Made by a program: the position numbers and the translations under genes. Shown here one piece after another: positions 20,844-29,709 of a stretch of 47,049 nt of DNA. Every line of letters starts with the position of its first letter. Position 1 is the stretch's first letter. This DNA is from Salinarimonadaceae bacterium. GTDB lineage: Bacteria > Pseudomonadota > Alphaproteobacteria > Rhizobiales > Beijerinckiaceae. The notes under the pieces were generated by a model, which worked only from the letters and a program-made list of their open reading frames with translations, was not told the origin of the DNA and made no database searches. Where the stretch lies: the NCBI GenBank assembly GCA_007693435.1, contig REDO01000108.1, positions 1-47,049 on the forward strand, in the 5' to 3' direction.

Positions 20844-21668
20844 ATGACGGCGAGAAGTCTGGCTAATCCGATACCGGTTGCGGTCGCAGCGCTCGTCGCG
20901 CTGACGGCGCTCGGCTGGGCAACGCTCTTCGCCGACGCCATGTCGCGCGGCTCGGGGATGCAGGCATTCATGGAAGCCCTGTGCGCGCCGGCCGACATTA
21001 TGGGCGCGCGCTCCGCCTCGGAAGCGCTTTCGCGTCTTGCCGCTTCAATCGGCATGTGGATGGCGATGAGCGTCGCGATGATGCTGCCGACGGCCTCTCT
21101 GCTCATCGTCGGCTTCGCCGACCGGCTCGAAGAAAGGGCGGCGCGCGGGTTACGCAGAGCGACGCCTCTGGCGCTCGGGGCGGGCTATCTCGCTGTCTGG
21201 ATAGGCGTCGCGATCATGGCGGCCATCGCGCAGGCAGGCGCGTCTGCGGCGTTCTCGGCGATCGAAATCCCACCGCGCGAGACGACGATCATCGCCGGCG
21301 TCGTGATCGGAGCGGCCGGTTTCTACCAGTTCTCCGGGTTCAAGCACGCCTGCCTGCTGCTGCTTCGCAATCCTTTCACCGCGAAGACCGAGGAAGCCTT
21401 TTCGAGCAACGCGGCCGCGTTCCGTCTAGGCGCCTCGCAGGGCGCAACATGTGTCGGCTGTTGCTGGGCGATGATGGGGCTGCTCGTGGTCGTCGGCGCC
21501 ATGAATTTGGTCTGGATGGCGATTTTCGCGATCGTCATGGCTACTGAAAAAATGACCGACTTGGCCGCTTTCCCCAAACTCGTCGGCGCCGCGATGATCG
21601 GCGCAGGCGCGGCTTTGTCCGTTTCGGCGGTCGGTCTCGATGCTATACGGAGCGCGATTTTCGGTTGA
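20844..21668 (+). CDS. DUF2182 integral membrane protein (predicted metal-binding)
   Basis: 274 residues from ATG 20844. About six to seven membrane segments and the DUF2182 signatures: IGMWMAMSVAMMLPTASL, YQFSGFKHACLLLLRNP, the Cys-rich GATCVGCCWAMMGLL, and ATEKMTDLAAF. The conserved Met, His and Cys residues in these segments suggest metal binding in the membrane, but the function is not established. In many genomes a DUF1326 protein is encoded next to it; none is seen here. Ends before a 269-bp gap. Confidence 0.87.
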   Translation: MTARSLANPIPVAVAALVALTALGWATLFADAMSRGSGMQAFMEALCAPADIMGARSASEALSRLAASIGMWMAMSVAMMLPTASLLIVGFADRLEERAARGLRRATPLALGAGYLAVWIGVAIMAAIAQAGASAAFSAIEIPPRETTIIAGVVIGAAGFYQFSGFKHACLLLLRNPFTAKTEEAFSSNAAAFRLGASQGATCVGCCWAMMGLLVVVGAMNLVWMAIFAIVMATEKMTDLAAFPKLVGAAMIGAGAALSVSAVGLDAIRSAIFG

Positions 21669-21937
21669 ACGAGGCGCGATGCGTCGTGGCCTTCGCGCGG
21701 GGACGACACGATCTGTGGAGTGAACATCTCCCGGCCATCACCGCCAGACAACCCGGACGAAACGCGCGAGCCGATTCGACGCGCCTGAATAGCACATTAT
21801 CACGATACACCCGTACCACCCGTGCGGACGCCGGTGACGTTTCGCCCATCGCGATTGCGAACGGCGTTGCGGTAGAGCAATGCGCCCCCCTATGATCAAA
21901 GACAAAGACAAAGACAACGAGAAGAGGAGAACTGTCG
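21669..21937. other. intergenic leader before the quinone reductase operon
   Basis: 269 bp without a supported gene. Its 3' end carries a short simple repeat, AAAGAC three times in a row (about 21897-21915), followed by the ribosome site GAAGAGGAG of the quinone reductase gene. No clear promoter or riboswitch was recognised. Confidence 0.5.
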
Positions 21938-22912
21938 ATGCCCAAGGCGATACGCGTGCATGAACATGGCGGCCCGGAGGTGATGCGTTATGAGGATGTG
22001 ACGGTCGGCGACCCGGGTCCGGGAGAACTTCGCATCCGGCATACGGCCATCGGGGTCAACTTCATCGACACCTATTTTCGGTCGGGCCTCTATCCGTCCG
22101 CCTCGATGCCTTTCGTGCTCGGAGCCGAAGGGGCCGGCGTCGTGGTCGCGGTCGGCAAGGACGTCGCCGGCTTCAAGGAAGGCGATCGGGTCGCCTACGT
22201 CGCATCGCCGGGCTCCTACGCTGAGGAGCGGCTGCTCGCCGCCGCAAGCGTCGTGAAAACGCCGGATGGCGTCTCCGATGAGACAGCTGCGGCCATGATG
22301 CTGAAAGGCATGACGGCTCAATACCTTCTGAGACGAACCTACGCCGTGAAGCCCGGTGACGTGGTCCTGTTCCATGCCGCCGCCGGCGGTGTCGGCCTGA
22401 TCGCCTGCCAATGGGCGAAGCATCTCGGGGCGACCGTGATCGGCACCGTCGGTTCACACGACAAGGGAGAACTGGCGAAGGCTCACGGCTGCGACCATGT
22501 AATCTACTATCGCGACGAGGATTTCGTCGAACGGGTGAACGAGATTACCGGCGGCGAGCGCTGCCACGTCGTCTATGACGGCGTCGGCAAGGCGACATTC
22601 CCGGCCTCGCTCGACTGCCTGCGCCCATTCGGCCTCTTTGCGAGCTTTGGCAGCTCATCCGGTCCGGTCGATGCGTTCAATATCGGCATTCTGGCTCAGA
22701 AGGGCTCGCTTTTCGCGACCCGCCCGACGCTGTTCTCGCATATCGCGAAGCGCAAGGATCTCGAGGAAGTGTCCGGCGAGCTCTTCGACGTGGTGGCGAG
22801 CGGGGCGGTGAAGATCCCGATCCATTCGCGCGCGCCGCTCGCGGACGCCGTAGCTGTTCATCGCGCGCTCGAAGGGCGTGAGACGACCGGCTCCACGATC
22901 ATGATTCCCTGA
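21938..22912 (+). CDS. qorA: NADPH:quinone oxidoreductase, zeta-crystallin type
   Basis: 324 residues, preceded by GAAGAGGAGAA. Medium-chain dehydrogenase fold without zinc ligands: GVNFIDTYFRSGLYP, GAEGAGVVVAVG, and the NADPH-binding AAAGGVGLIACQWAKHLGATVIGT. These match QorA-type enzymes, which reduce quinones with NADPH in the cytoplasm. Its TGA overlaps the ATG of the ABC ATPase (TGATG, 22910-22914), so translation is coupled to a BMP-type importer. This link is unusual and suggests a redox-active or aromatic substrate, or mere read-through economy. Confidence 0.94.
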   Translation: MPKAIRVHEHGGPEVMRYEDVTVGDPGPGELRIRHTAIGVNFIDTYFRSGLYPSASMPFVLGAEGAGVVVAVGKDVAGFKEGDRVAYVASPGSYAEERLLAAASVVKTPDGVSDETAAAMMLKGMTAQYLLRRTYAVKPGDVVLFHAAAGGVGLIACQWAKHLGATVIGTVGSHDKGELAKAHGCDHVIYYRDEDFVERVNEITGGERCHVVYDGVGKATFPASLDCLRPFGLFASFGSSSGPVDAFNIGILAQKGSLFATRPTLFSHIAKRKDLEEVSGELFDVVASGAVKIPIHSRAPLADAVAVHRALEGRETTGSTIMIP

Positions 22913-24468
22913 TGCTGGATGTAGGCGATCTGTCGGACCGCGCCGTCCGAACGGCCTTGCCGCCACTGGTCGCCCTGCGCAGCTTGTCGAAGCGATACGG
23001 CGACCTTCTGGCCAATGACGCGATCGATCTCGAGATCACGCCAGGAGAGATACGCGCTTTGCTGGGTGAGAACGGGGCTGGCAAATCGACGCTCGTCAAG
23101 ATCCTCTACGGCGTCATCGAACCGAGCGCCGGAGACATCTACTGGGAGGGGCACAGGATCCGAATTGACTCACCTGTTGATGCGAGAAACCTCGGTATCG
23201 GCATGGTTTTTCAGCATTTTTCGCTTTTCGACGAATTAACGGTCGCCGAGAATGTCGCAGTCGCGCTCCGACACATGTCTTTCGAGGCCGTTCGCCGCGG
23301 CCTCAAAGCCGTCAGCGAAGGCTACGGGCTTGGGCTCGATCCCGACCATCTCGTGCGAACGCTTTCAGCCGGCGAGCGGCAGCGCATCGAGATCGTTCGT
23401 TGTCTCCTGCAGAACCCCAAGCTGATCGTGCTGGACGAGCCGACCTCGGTCCTCACCCCGCAGGAATCAGAACGGCTGTTCCAGACGCTCGAGCAACTCG
23501 CGGACGAGGGCAAGGCGATCCTCTACATTTCGCACAAGCTCGAAGAGGTTCGCCGCCTCTGTCGCACAGCCACGATCCTGCGCGGCGGCCGCGTCGTGGC
23601 GACGCTCGATCCTCGTGAAAAGAGTGCGGGCGAGATCGCCGCGCTGATGGTCGGGGCGGAAGTCGGGGACGTTCGCCGCGAAGCGCGCGAAGTTGCGAGC
23701 GCGCGCGTTCTCGAGGTTCAAAGCCTTTCGATGCCTGCTCTATCAAGCCACGAGCGCGCCCTCGTGGAGGTCGATGTCGGCGTCGCGGCCGGCGAGATCG
23801 TCGGTATCGCCGGGGTCGCGGGCAACGGACAAGGCGAGCTGTTCGCGGCGATCTCGGGCGAGCGCCTCTCCGACTCTCCGGGCTCGGTCGTCATAGCGGG
23901 CGTGCCCGTCGGACTACGCGGCATCGATGAGCGCAGAAAGCTCGGCGCGGCCTTCGTCCCCGAGGAGCGCCTTGGCCACGCGGCCGTGCCGGGACATGGG
24001 CTGGGCGACAACACCGTGCTTTCGCATCATGCGATGGGCGGTCTTGTTCGGACGGGTTTCATCGCGTTCGATCGCGCCCGCGACCTTGCAAAGCGCGTCA
24101 TCGGTGATTTCGACGTTCGCACGCCCGGGCCGGACGCGCAGGCCAGCAAACTTTCGGGCGGAAATCTCCAGAAATTCGTCGTCGGGCGGGAGATTCTGCG
24201 AAACCCGAAGGTTCTCGTCGTCGACCAGCCGACCTGGGGCGTGGACGCAGGCGCCGCGCAGGTCATCCGCAAGGCGCTGATCGATCTCGCCGATGGCGGC
24301 GCAGGCGTGCTCATCGTCAGCCAGGACCTCGACGAACTGTTCGCAATCGCCGACCGCATCGCCGTGATCCACGAAGGGCGAATCGGGCGGATTCGCCCGA
24401 CGGCGGAATGGACGCGAGAGGCCATCGGCCTCGAGATGATGGGGGTCGCAGCCGACGATGCGCATTGA
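22912..24468 (+). CDS. ABC transporter ATP-binding protein, BMP/nucleoside-type (tandem NBD)
   Basis: 518 residues with two nucleotide-binding domains, as in sugar and nucleoside ABC systems of the CUT2/YufO class. First domain: Walker A GENGAGKST (~52-60), signature LSAGERQRIEI, Walker B LIVLDEPTSVL. Second domain: the altered Walker A GVAGNGQGEL normal in this class, signature LSGGNLQKF, Walker B VLVVDQPTWGVD. The PTWGVD wording is typical of BMP-family (NupA/YufO-like) ATPases. Overlaps the quinone reductase gene by 1 nt and the first permease by 11 nt. Energises uptake through the two permeases downstream. Confidence 0.95.
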   Translation: MLDVGDLSDRAVRTALPPLVALRSLSKRYGDLLANDAIDLEITPGEIRALLGENGAGKSTLVKILYGVIEPSAGDIYWEGHRIRIDSPVDARNLGIGMVFQHFSLFDELTVAENVAVALRHMSFEAVRRGLKAVSEGYGLGLDPDHLVRTLSAGERQRIEIVRCLLQNPKLIVLDEPTSVLTPQESERLFQTLEQLADEGKAILYISHKLEEVRRLCRTATILRGGRVVATLDPREKSAGEIAALMVGAEVGDVRREAREVASARVLEVQSLSMPALSSHERALVEVDVGVAAGEIVGIAGVAGNGQGELFAAISGERLSDSPGSVVIAGVPVGLRGIDERRKLGAAFVPEERLGHAAVPGHGLGDNTVLSHHAMGGLVRTGFIAFDRARDLAKRVIGDFDVRTPGPDAQASKLSGGNLQKFVVGREILRNPKVLVVDQPTWGVDAGAAQVIRKALIDLADGGAGVLIVSQDLDELFAIADRIAVIHEGRIGRIRPTAEWTREAIGLEMMGVAADDAH

Positions 24469-25528
24469 ACTCGCCCCACGCACACAGGTGAGCCCCTGGG
24501 GCCGAGCGCTGGCGCCGGTCGCAGCGTTGATCGTGTCATTCGCCATCGCCGGGCTCGTGATCTGGCTGATGGGGCGCTCGCCGATAGCCGCTTTTCAGGT
24601 CTATATCGTCGATCCGCTGATGGACCCGTGGTCGCTGCGCGAGATCGCGATGAAGGCGACGCCGCTCGTGATCATCGCGATCGGGTTGTCCTACTGCTTT
24701 CGGGCCAATCTCTGGAACATCGGCGCCGAGGGACAGTTCATCGTCGGCGCCATCTTCGGCTCGGGGCTGGCGCTCGCCGTCCATGGCTCGGGCGCCGGGA
24801 TCTGGGTGCTGCCGGCGATGCTGATCCTCGCCATGATCGGCGGCGCCCTCTACGGCGCGATTCCGGCGTTCCTGCGGTTGCGCTTCGGCGTCAACGAGAT
24901 CCTGACTTCGCTGTTCCTCGTCTATGTGGCGCAGCTGCTTCTCGATTATCTCGTGCGCGGACCCTGGCGCGATCCCATGGGCTTCAATTTTCCGCAATCG
25001 GTGGTTTTCGACGCAGCCGCCACCCTCCCGGCGATCGCGGGGATGGGGCGCGTGCATATCGGCGTGATCTTCGCCCTGATCGCGGTCGCCGTGACCATGA
25101 TCGTGCTCGGGCGCACGCTGTTCGGCTATCGCCTGCGGGTCAGCGGCGACGCCCCGCGCGCGGCGCGCTTCGCCGGCTTCTCGCAGGCCCGGACCATCGT
25201 GACGGTCTTTTGCATTTCCGGCGGGCTGGCGGGGCTCGCAGGGATGATCGAGGTGTCGGGCGTTCTGCGCCAGTTGCAGCCCTCGATCTCGCCGGGTTAC
25301 GGCTTCACGGCGATCATCGTCGCCTTTCTCGGACGGCTCAATCCGATCGGCATCCTCATAGCCGGCCTGATCATGGCGCTGATCCTGATCGGCGGCGAGA
25401 ATGCGCAGATCATACTGCGCCTGCCGCTCGATCTCGCGCTCGCCTTCCAGGGGCTGGTGCTTCTCTGCGTGCTTTCGGCGGATGCGCTGGTGACCAATCG
25501 CTTGCGGATCGTGAGGGTGCGCGCATGA
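24458..25528 (+). CDS. ABC transporter permease, BMP/nucleoside-type (first subunit)
   Basis: 356 residues with about ten membrane segments and BPD_transp_2 character: ATPLVIIAIGLSYCFRANLWNIGAEGQ, LRFGVNEILTSLFLVYVAQ, YGFTAIIVAFLGRLNPIGI (shown in parts). The NIGAEGQ motif is that of YufP/NupP-like permeases. Starts within the ATPase gene (11-nt overlap) and ends in ATGA overlap with the second permease, so ATPase and permeases are coupled. It forms the membrane channel together with the next gene product. Confidence 0.94.
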   Translation: MRIELAPRTQVSPWGRALAPVAALIVSFAIAGLVIWLMGRSPIAAFQVYIVDPLMDPWSLREIAMKATPLVIIAIGLSYCFRANLWNIGAEGQFIVGAIFGSGLALAVHGSGAGIWVLPAMLILAMIGGALYGAIPAFLRLRFGVNEILTSLFLVYVAQLLLDYLVRGPWRDPMGFNFPQSVVFDAAATLPAIAGMGRVHIGVIFALIAVAVTMIVLGRTLFGYRLRVSGDAPRAARFAGFSQARTIVTVFCISGGLAGLAGMIEVSGVLRQLQPSISPGYGFTAIIVAFLGRLNPIGILIAGLIMALILIGGENAQIILRLPLDLALAFQGLVLLCVLSADALVTNRLRIVRVRA

Positions 25529-26445
25529 CGACTTTCGAGGCGATCCTGTTCACCGTCGTCATGGCCTCGACCCCGCTCCTTATCGCCGCGATCGGCGAGC
25601 TCGTGGCGGAGCGTGCGGGCGTGCTCAATCTCGGGGTGGAGGGCATGATGGCGATGGGCGCGGTCAGCGCCTTCGTCGGGGCGTTCCTTTTTCAATCGAC
25701 CTGGATCGGTATCGGTTTCGGCATGTTGGCGGGTGGGCTCATGGCGGCGCTGTTCGCCGTCGCGGTGCTGGGCTTTGCCGCGAACCAGGTCGGCGCAGGG
25801 CTGGCGCTGACGATTCTCGGTCTCGGCCTGTCGGGCGTGATCGGTGCGCCATTCGTCGGTGAGCGCCTGCCGACGACGCCGCGTCTCGAGATCCCGTACT
25901 TGTCCGATCTGCCCATTCTTGGCAGCGCGTTGTTCTCGCAGGACATCTTCGTCTATCTCTCCCTGCTCCTCGTCGCCGGGGTCGCGTGGTTCCTGATGGG
26001 GACGCGGGCGGGACTGCGGCTGCGCTCCGTCGGCGAGAACCACGGCTCGGCCCATTCGCTCGGCCTGCCGGTGCTGAAGGTGCGCTTCATGGCGGTGGTG
26101 TTCGGCGGCCTCTGCGCGGGGCTCGCGGGCGCGTATCTTTCGCTGGTCTATACGCGGTTCTGGGCCCCGAACATGACAGCCGGACGCGGCTGGATCGCCG
26201 TGGCGCTCGTGGTCTTCGCCGCGTGGCGTCCGGGCTGGGCGCTTGTGGGGGCCTACATCTTCGGCACGGCGACGGTGCTGCAACTGCACGCTCAAGCCGC
26301 GCAGTTCGGGCTGCCCTCGCAGTTTCTCTCGGCCGTCCCCTATCTCGCCACCATCATTGCGCTGGTGATCCTGTCGGCGCGGCGCGGATCGAGCGGAGTG
26401 GGGGCGCCGGGATCGCTCGGCCAGCCGTTCGTGCCGGATCGCTAG
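25525..26445 (+). CDS. ABC transporter permease, BMP/nucleoside-type (second subunit)
   Basis: 306 residues from ATG 25525, which overlaps the stop of the first permease (ATGA). Typical YufQ/NupQ-like N-terminus: TPLLIAAIGELVAERAGVLNLGVEGMM (in parts), with the NLGVEG motif, and a later GRGWIAVALVVFAAWRP. About eight membrane segments. The frame continues upstream to 24628 in the wrong reading of the first permease and is not used. Completes the importer core; the binding protein gene follows after 160 nt with its own ribosome site. Confidence 0.94.
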   Translation: MTTFEAILFTVVMASTPLLIAAIGELVAERAGVLNLGVEGMMAMGAVSAFVGAFLFQSTWIGIGFGMLAGGLMAALFAVAVLGFAANQVGAGLALTILGLGLSGVIGAPFVGERLPTTPRLEIPYLSDLPILGSALFSQDIFVYLSLLLVAGVAWFLMGTRAGLRLRSVGENHGSAHSLGLPVLKVRFMAVVFGGLCAGLAGAYLSLVYTRFWAPNMTAGRGWIAVALVVFAAWRPGWALVGAYIFGTATVLQLHAQAAQFGLPSQFLSAVPYLATIIALVILSARRGSSGVGAPGSLGQPFVPDR

Positions 26446-26605
26446 CGCTACACGTTTTCCTCGTGCCCGATCCGGCGGCAAACTGCGCGCGAATGGTGCG
26501 GAGCATGCCGCCGGAGCGCGCTTTACAAACGCGGTTTTCGGTGGCGTTGCGCCCGTTTCGAGGGCATATCAGTAGATTGGAACCATCAATATAATAGGGG
26601 GCGTC

Positions 26606-27682
26606 ATGAAGAGACGGGATTTCGTAGCAGCCGGCACAATCGCGGTCATGATGGCGTTCGGCGCGGCCCCGGCCCAGGCCGCCGATCCGGTCAAGGTCGG
26701 CTTCGTTTTCGTCGGACCGGTCGGTGATTTCGGCTGGACCTATCAGCACAATCAGGGCCGCCTGGCCATCGAGGAAACCTTTGGCGATCGGGTCGAGACG
26801 ACCTTCATCGAGAGCGTTTCGGGCGCCGACGCCGAGCGCGTGATCGAGCAGCTGGCGCGCACCGGCCATGATCTGATCTTCACCACGTCTTTCGGTTACA
26901 TGGAGCCCACGATCCGCGTGGCCGAGCGCTTCCCGGACGTGAAGTTCGAGCATGCGACGGGCTTCCGCCGCGCGGACAACGTCGCCACCTACAACGCGCG
27001 CTTCCATGAAGGTCGCTACATTCTCGGCCAGATCGCGGCGGAGATGTCGGAGACCGGCGTGATCGGCTATATCGGCGCCTTCCCGATCCCGGAAGTCACC
27101 GCCGGCATGAACGCCTACGTGCTCGGCGCGCAATCGGTCAATCCGGATATCGAGCTGCGCGTGGTCTACGTGAACGCCTGGTTCGACCCGGCTCGCGAGA
27201 CGGATGCGGCCCGCGCTCTGATGGACCAGGGCGCCGACGTCATCGCCCAGCATGTCGACAGCCCCGCCGCTATGCAGACCGCCGCCGACCGCGGCGTCTA
27301 CGGCTTCGGCCAGGCCTCCGACATGATCGACTTCGCCCCCGACACGCTGCTGACCTCGATCGTCAACAACTGGACCGATTACTACCTCACGCGCGTCCAG
27401 GCCGTGCTCGACGGCACGTGGGAGCCCAGCGACACCTGGGGTGGGCTTGCGGCCGACATGATCCGCATGGCGCCCTACACGAACATGCCGGCTGACGTCG
27501 CCGAGCGAGCCGCCGCCACTGAAGAGGCCATCCGTTCGGGTGAGCTCAACCCCTTCACCTGCCCGATTTTCGCGCAGGATGGTTCCGAAGTGCCATGCGA
27601 AGGCGACGGCGTGCTTTCCGACGAACAGGTTCTCGGCATGAATTTCTTCGTGCGCGGTATTGCAGATCGCCTGCCGAACTGA
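26606..27682 (+). CDS. BMP-family substrate-binding protein (nucleoside-like ABC importer)
   Basis: 358 residues with a twin-arginine-like signal (MKRRDFVAAG then a hydrophobic stretch, cleavage near AQA). The BMP fold is evident: KVGFVFVGPVGDFGWTYQHNQGR, TFIESVSGADAERVIEQLA, FEHATGFRRADNVATYNARFHEGRYI (in parts) and the GADVIAQHVDSPAAMQTA segment. Family members bind nucleosides or purines, but several alphaproteobacterial ones bind other small molecules. 160 nt downstream of the permeases; the spacing and a separate ribosome site (AGGGGG) suggest extra expression. A strong terminator follows. Confidence 0.94.
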   Translation: MKRRDFVAAGTIAVMMAFGAAPAQAADPVKVGFVFVGPVGDFGWTYQHNQGRLAIEETFGDRVETTFIESVSGADAERVIEQLARTGHDLIFTTSFGYMEPTIRVAERFPDVKFEHATGFRRADNVATYNARFHEGRYILGQIAAEMSETGVIGYIGAFPIPEVTAGMNAYVLGAQSVNPDIELRVVYVNAWFDPARETDAARALMDQGADVIAQHVDSPAAMQTAADRGVYGFGQASDMIDFAPDTLLTSIVNNWTDYYLTRVQAVLDGTWEPSDTWGGLAADMIRMAPYTNMPADVAERAAATEEAIRSGELNPFTCPIFAQDGSEVPCEGDGVLSDEQVLGMNFFVRGIADRLPN

Positions 27683-27771
27683 TCTTCGGCGGGACAGGCG
27701 CTCAAGTCACAAAAACGGGGCGGCGCTAAACGCGCCGGAGGCTGAGCGACTTGCGGCGCGGAAAGATTTGA

Positions 27772-27806
27772 AGGGCGGGGGCCGCAAGGCGACCCGCCCT
27801 TTTTTT
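27772..27806 (+). terminator. terminator of the BMP ABC operon
   Basis: Arms AGGGCGGG (27772-27779) and CCCGCCCT (27793-27800) followed by an unbroken T-run. 90 nt after the binding-protein stop. Confidence 0.94.
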
Positions 27807-27836
27807 GTCGGACTCCTGATCACCCGATCCGATGAT

Positions 27837-27866
27837 CCTTTGCTCCTGTGATAACGGGAGCAAAGG
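27837..27866 (-). terminator. hairpin after the sulfurtransferase gene
   Basis: Perfect 10-bp arms CCTTTGCTCC (27837-27846) and GGAGCAAAGG (27857-27866) around a 10-nt loop, 9 nt after the minus-strand sulfurtransferase stop. No strong U-tract, so a terminator or mRNA-end stabiliser. Confidence 0.65.
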
Positions 27867-27874
27867 CGCGCCGC

Positions 27875-28729
27875 TCAGCCCGTCTCGATCGGCGCGTCCG
27901 GCTGCGACGCCCATTCCGCCCAGGACCCGTCATAGAGCGCCTTCGGCGGCGCTCCGATCCGCATGAGGGCGAGATAGAGGATAGCGGCAGATACGCCCGA
28001 CCCGCAGGAGGTGACGACCGGCTGCGATGGATCGATCCCCTGCCGCGCGAGCGCCTCGCGTATCGCATCGGGGTCGCGCAGGCGGCCGTCATCGATGACG
28101 TCGGCGAAGGGCAGGTTGCGGCTGCCGGGCATCCGCCCCGAAGGCAGCCCCGGCCGGGGTTCGGGAGCCTCGCCCCGGAAACGAGGAGCGGGACGGGCGT
28201 CCACAACCTGAACCGCGGGGTCGGCGAGCGCGCTCTTGACGAAGGCGAGGTCAGCGACGGCGGAGCTATCGAACCTCGCCGTGAACCGACGCGGCTCCGG
28301 CGTTCTCTCGGCGCCTTTCTCGACCGGCAGGCCTGCCTTCAGCCATGCCGGAAACCCGCCTTCCAGAATCTTGACGTCTCGCGCTCCGAAGACCGTGAAC
28401 ATCCACCAGACGCGCGGCGCCGAGAACAGGCCGGCTCCGTCATAGACAACGATGCGCGTATCGTCGTCGATCCCGAGCGCTCCGACGGATTTCGCGAAAA
28501 ACTCTTCATCTGGAAGCATATGCGGCAAATCGTTGGATCGATCTTTGATCTCGTCGATATCGAATCTCAACGCGCCGGGGATATGCCCGGCGAGAAATTC
28601 CGCGTCGGCGTCGCGGCCCATCGTCGGCAGGTAATACGACCCGTCGAGAACGACGAGACCGGGCTCACCAAGGCGCGTCTGCAGCCAATCAACCGATACA
28701 AAGGGGTAGTTCGGCATAGGTCCGGCCAT
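27875..28729 (-). CDS. sseA: 3-mercaptopyruvate sulfurtransferase
   Basis: 284 residues from ATG 28727-28729, preceded by AGGAG 6 nt away; a longer frame to 28876 overlaps the neighbour's 3' end. Two rhodanese modules: an inactive N-terminal one and a C-terminal one with the active-site loop CGSGVSA, the mercaptopyruvate type (CG[ST]GVT/SA) rather than the thiosulfate type. Substrate-binding arginines lie in DARPAPRFRGEAPEPR. The enzyme transfers sulfur from 3-mercaptopyruvate to cyanide or thiols. 35 nt after the AlaX-type gene, thus probably cotranscribed with it, as is common in Hyphomicrobiales. Confidence 0.94.
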   Translation of the reverse strand: MAGPMPNYPFVSVDWLQTRLGEPGLVVLDGSYYLPTMGRDADAEFLAGHIPGALRFDIDEIKDRSNDLPHMLPDEEFFAKSVGALGIDDDTRIVVYDGAGLFSAPRVWWMFTVFGARDVKILEGGFPAWLKAGLPVEKGAERTPEPRRFTARFDSSAVADLAFVKSALADPAVQVVDARPAPRFRGEAPEPRPGLPSGRMPGSRNLPFADVIDDGRLRDPDAIREALARQGIDPSQPVVTSCGSGVSAAILYLALMRIGAPPKALYDGSWAEWASQPDAPIETG

Positions 28730-28764
28730 GGAGAGCTCCTGTTCTTTTCCTGTGCGCGGCACAG

Positions 28765-29475
28765 TCAATCGACGAGCGCTATGCGCACACGACGGTTTTG
28801 CCTGCCCTTCTTCTGGATATCGGTAATCGCGACCCGCCCGATCTCGCCGGTGGAGCGCACATGCGTGCCGCCGCAAGGCTGTAAGTCGATCCCGTCTATC
28901 TCGATCAGCCTGATACGGCCGGAGCCGCGTGGCGGCTGGACCGACATGGTCTTGACGAGGGCGGGATTGGAGTCGAGTTCATCGTCGGTGATCCACCGCT
29001 CCAGGACGGAGGCGTCGCGCGCAACGAGAGCGTTCAGCTTCTCGGTGAGCTCCACCTTGTCGAGTCCCGAATCCTGAATGTCGAAATCGAGGCGCCCCTC
29101 GCCGTCGCCGATGGCCCCGCCCGTAACGGGGAAGGGGAGCACGACGCTCAATAAGTGCAGAGCGGTGTGGATGCGCATGCGGAGGTGGCGAAGCCGCCAG
29201 TCGAGCCGCGCAATCACGCGGGAGCCCGGAGCCAACACCGCCGCGCCGTCAGCGGGAATGTGGACAATCTGGGTGCGATCTTCCCCGTACGCAGCTGAAA
29301 TAACGGAAGTTTCAGCACCATCCTCCGAAACAAGCGTCCCCGCATCCCCCGGCTGGCCGCCGCCCTGGGGGTAGAAGACGCTCGCGTCGAGGACATAGCC
29401 TCGCTGGTCGGCTGCGACGATCGTGGCTCCGCATTCTGTCAGATACGGGTCTTCGCGATAGAGGGGTCGGGTCAA
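28765..29475 (-). CDS. alanyl-tRNA editing protein (AlaX type)
   Basis: 236 residues when started at TTG 29473-29475, the choice favoured by AGGAG lying 6 nt before it; another TTG at 29502 lacks a ribosome site and no ATG is available. A free-standing editing domain related to AlaRS: FYPQGGGQPGD, the zinc/catalytic HTALHLL (HxxxH) and CGGTHVRSTGEIG. It hydrolyses mischarged Ser- or Gly-tRNA(Ala) in trans. The size and N-terminal beta-barrel (residues ~10-85) fit AlaX-M. Divergent from the ChrR-like gene with 234 nt between. Confidence 0.91.
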   Translation of the reverse strand: MTRPLYREDPYLTECGATIVAADQRGYVLDASVFYPQGGGQPGDAGTLVSEDGAETSVISAAYGEDRTQIVHIPADGAAVLAPGSRVIARLDWRLRHLRMRIHTALHLLSVVLPFPVTGGAIGDGEGRLDFDIQDSGLDKVELTEKLNALVARDASVLERWITDDELDSNPALVKTMSVQPPRGSGRIRLIEIDGIDLQPCGGTHVRSTGEIGRVAITDIQKKGRQNRRVRIALVD

Positions 29476-29626
29476 GTCGCTCTCCTGCGCTCGGCGCGGC
29501 AACGGTAATGACGCCTCGCACGAGGCGCAACCCGATCGTCGCCAAGCGCCTTTCGGCTTGAAACCCTACATTTTTCGTTTCAATCGATCGATATTGTTCG
29601 GTATTAAAAGAGTTGGGCGGCTGGAT

Positions 29627-29656
29627 TGATCCGGTACCGGATCGTGATCGTAATCT
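29627..29656 (+). promoter_or_regulatory. candidate RpoE (ECF11)-type promoter of the ChrR-like gene
   Basis: TGATCC at 29627-29632, an 18-nt spacer, then TAATCT at 29651-29656. The -35 hexamer is that described for the RpoE-ChrR singlet-oxygen regulon of alphaproteobacteria, and the spacing fits. The -10 match is only partial. It lies 54 nt before the ChrR-like start, which supports autoregulation by a sigma factor encoded elsewhere. Confidence 0.45.
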
Positions 29657-29709
29657 GCAGCAGGAAGTAACGCGAAAACGCGCGCGGCACGCCGCGCCTG
29701 GTGAGATAA

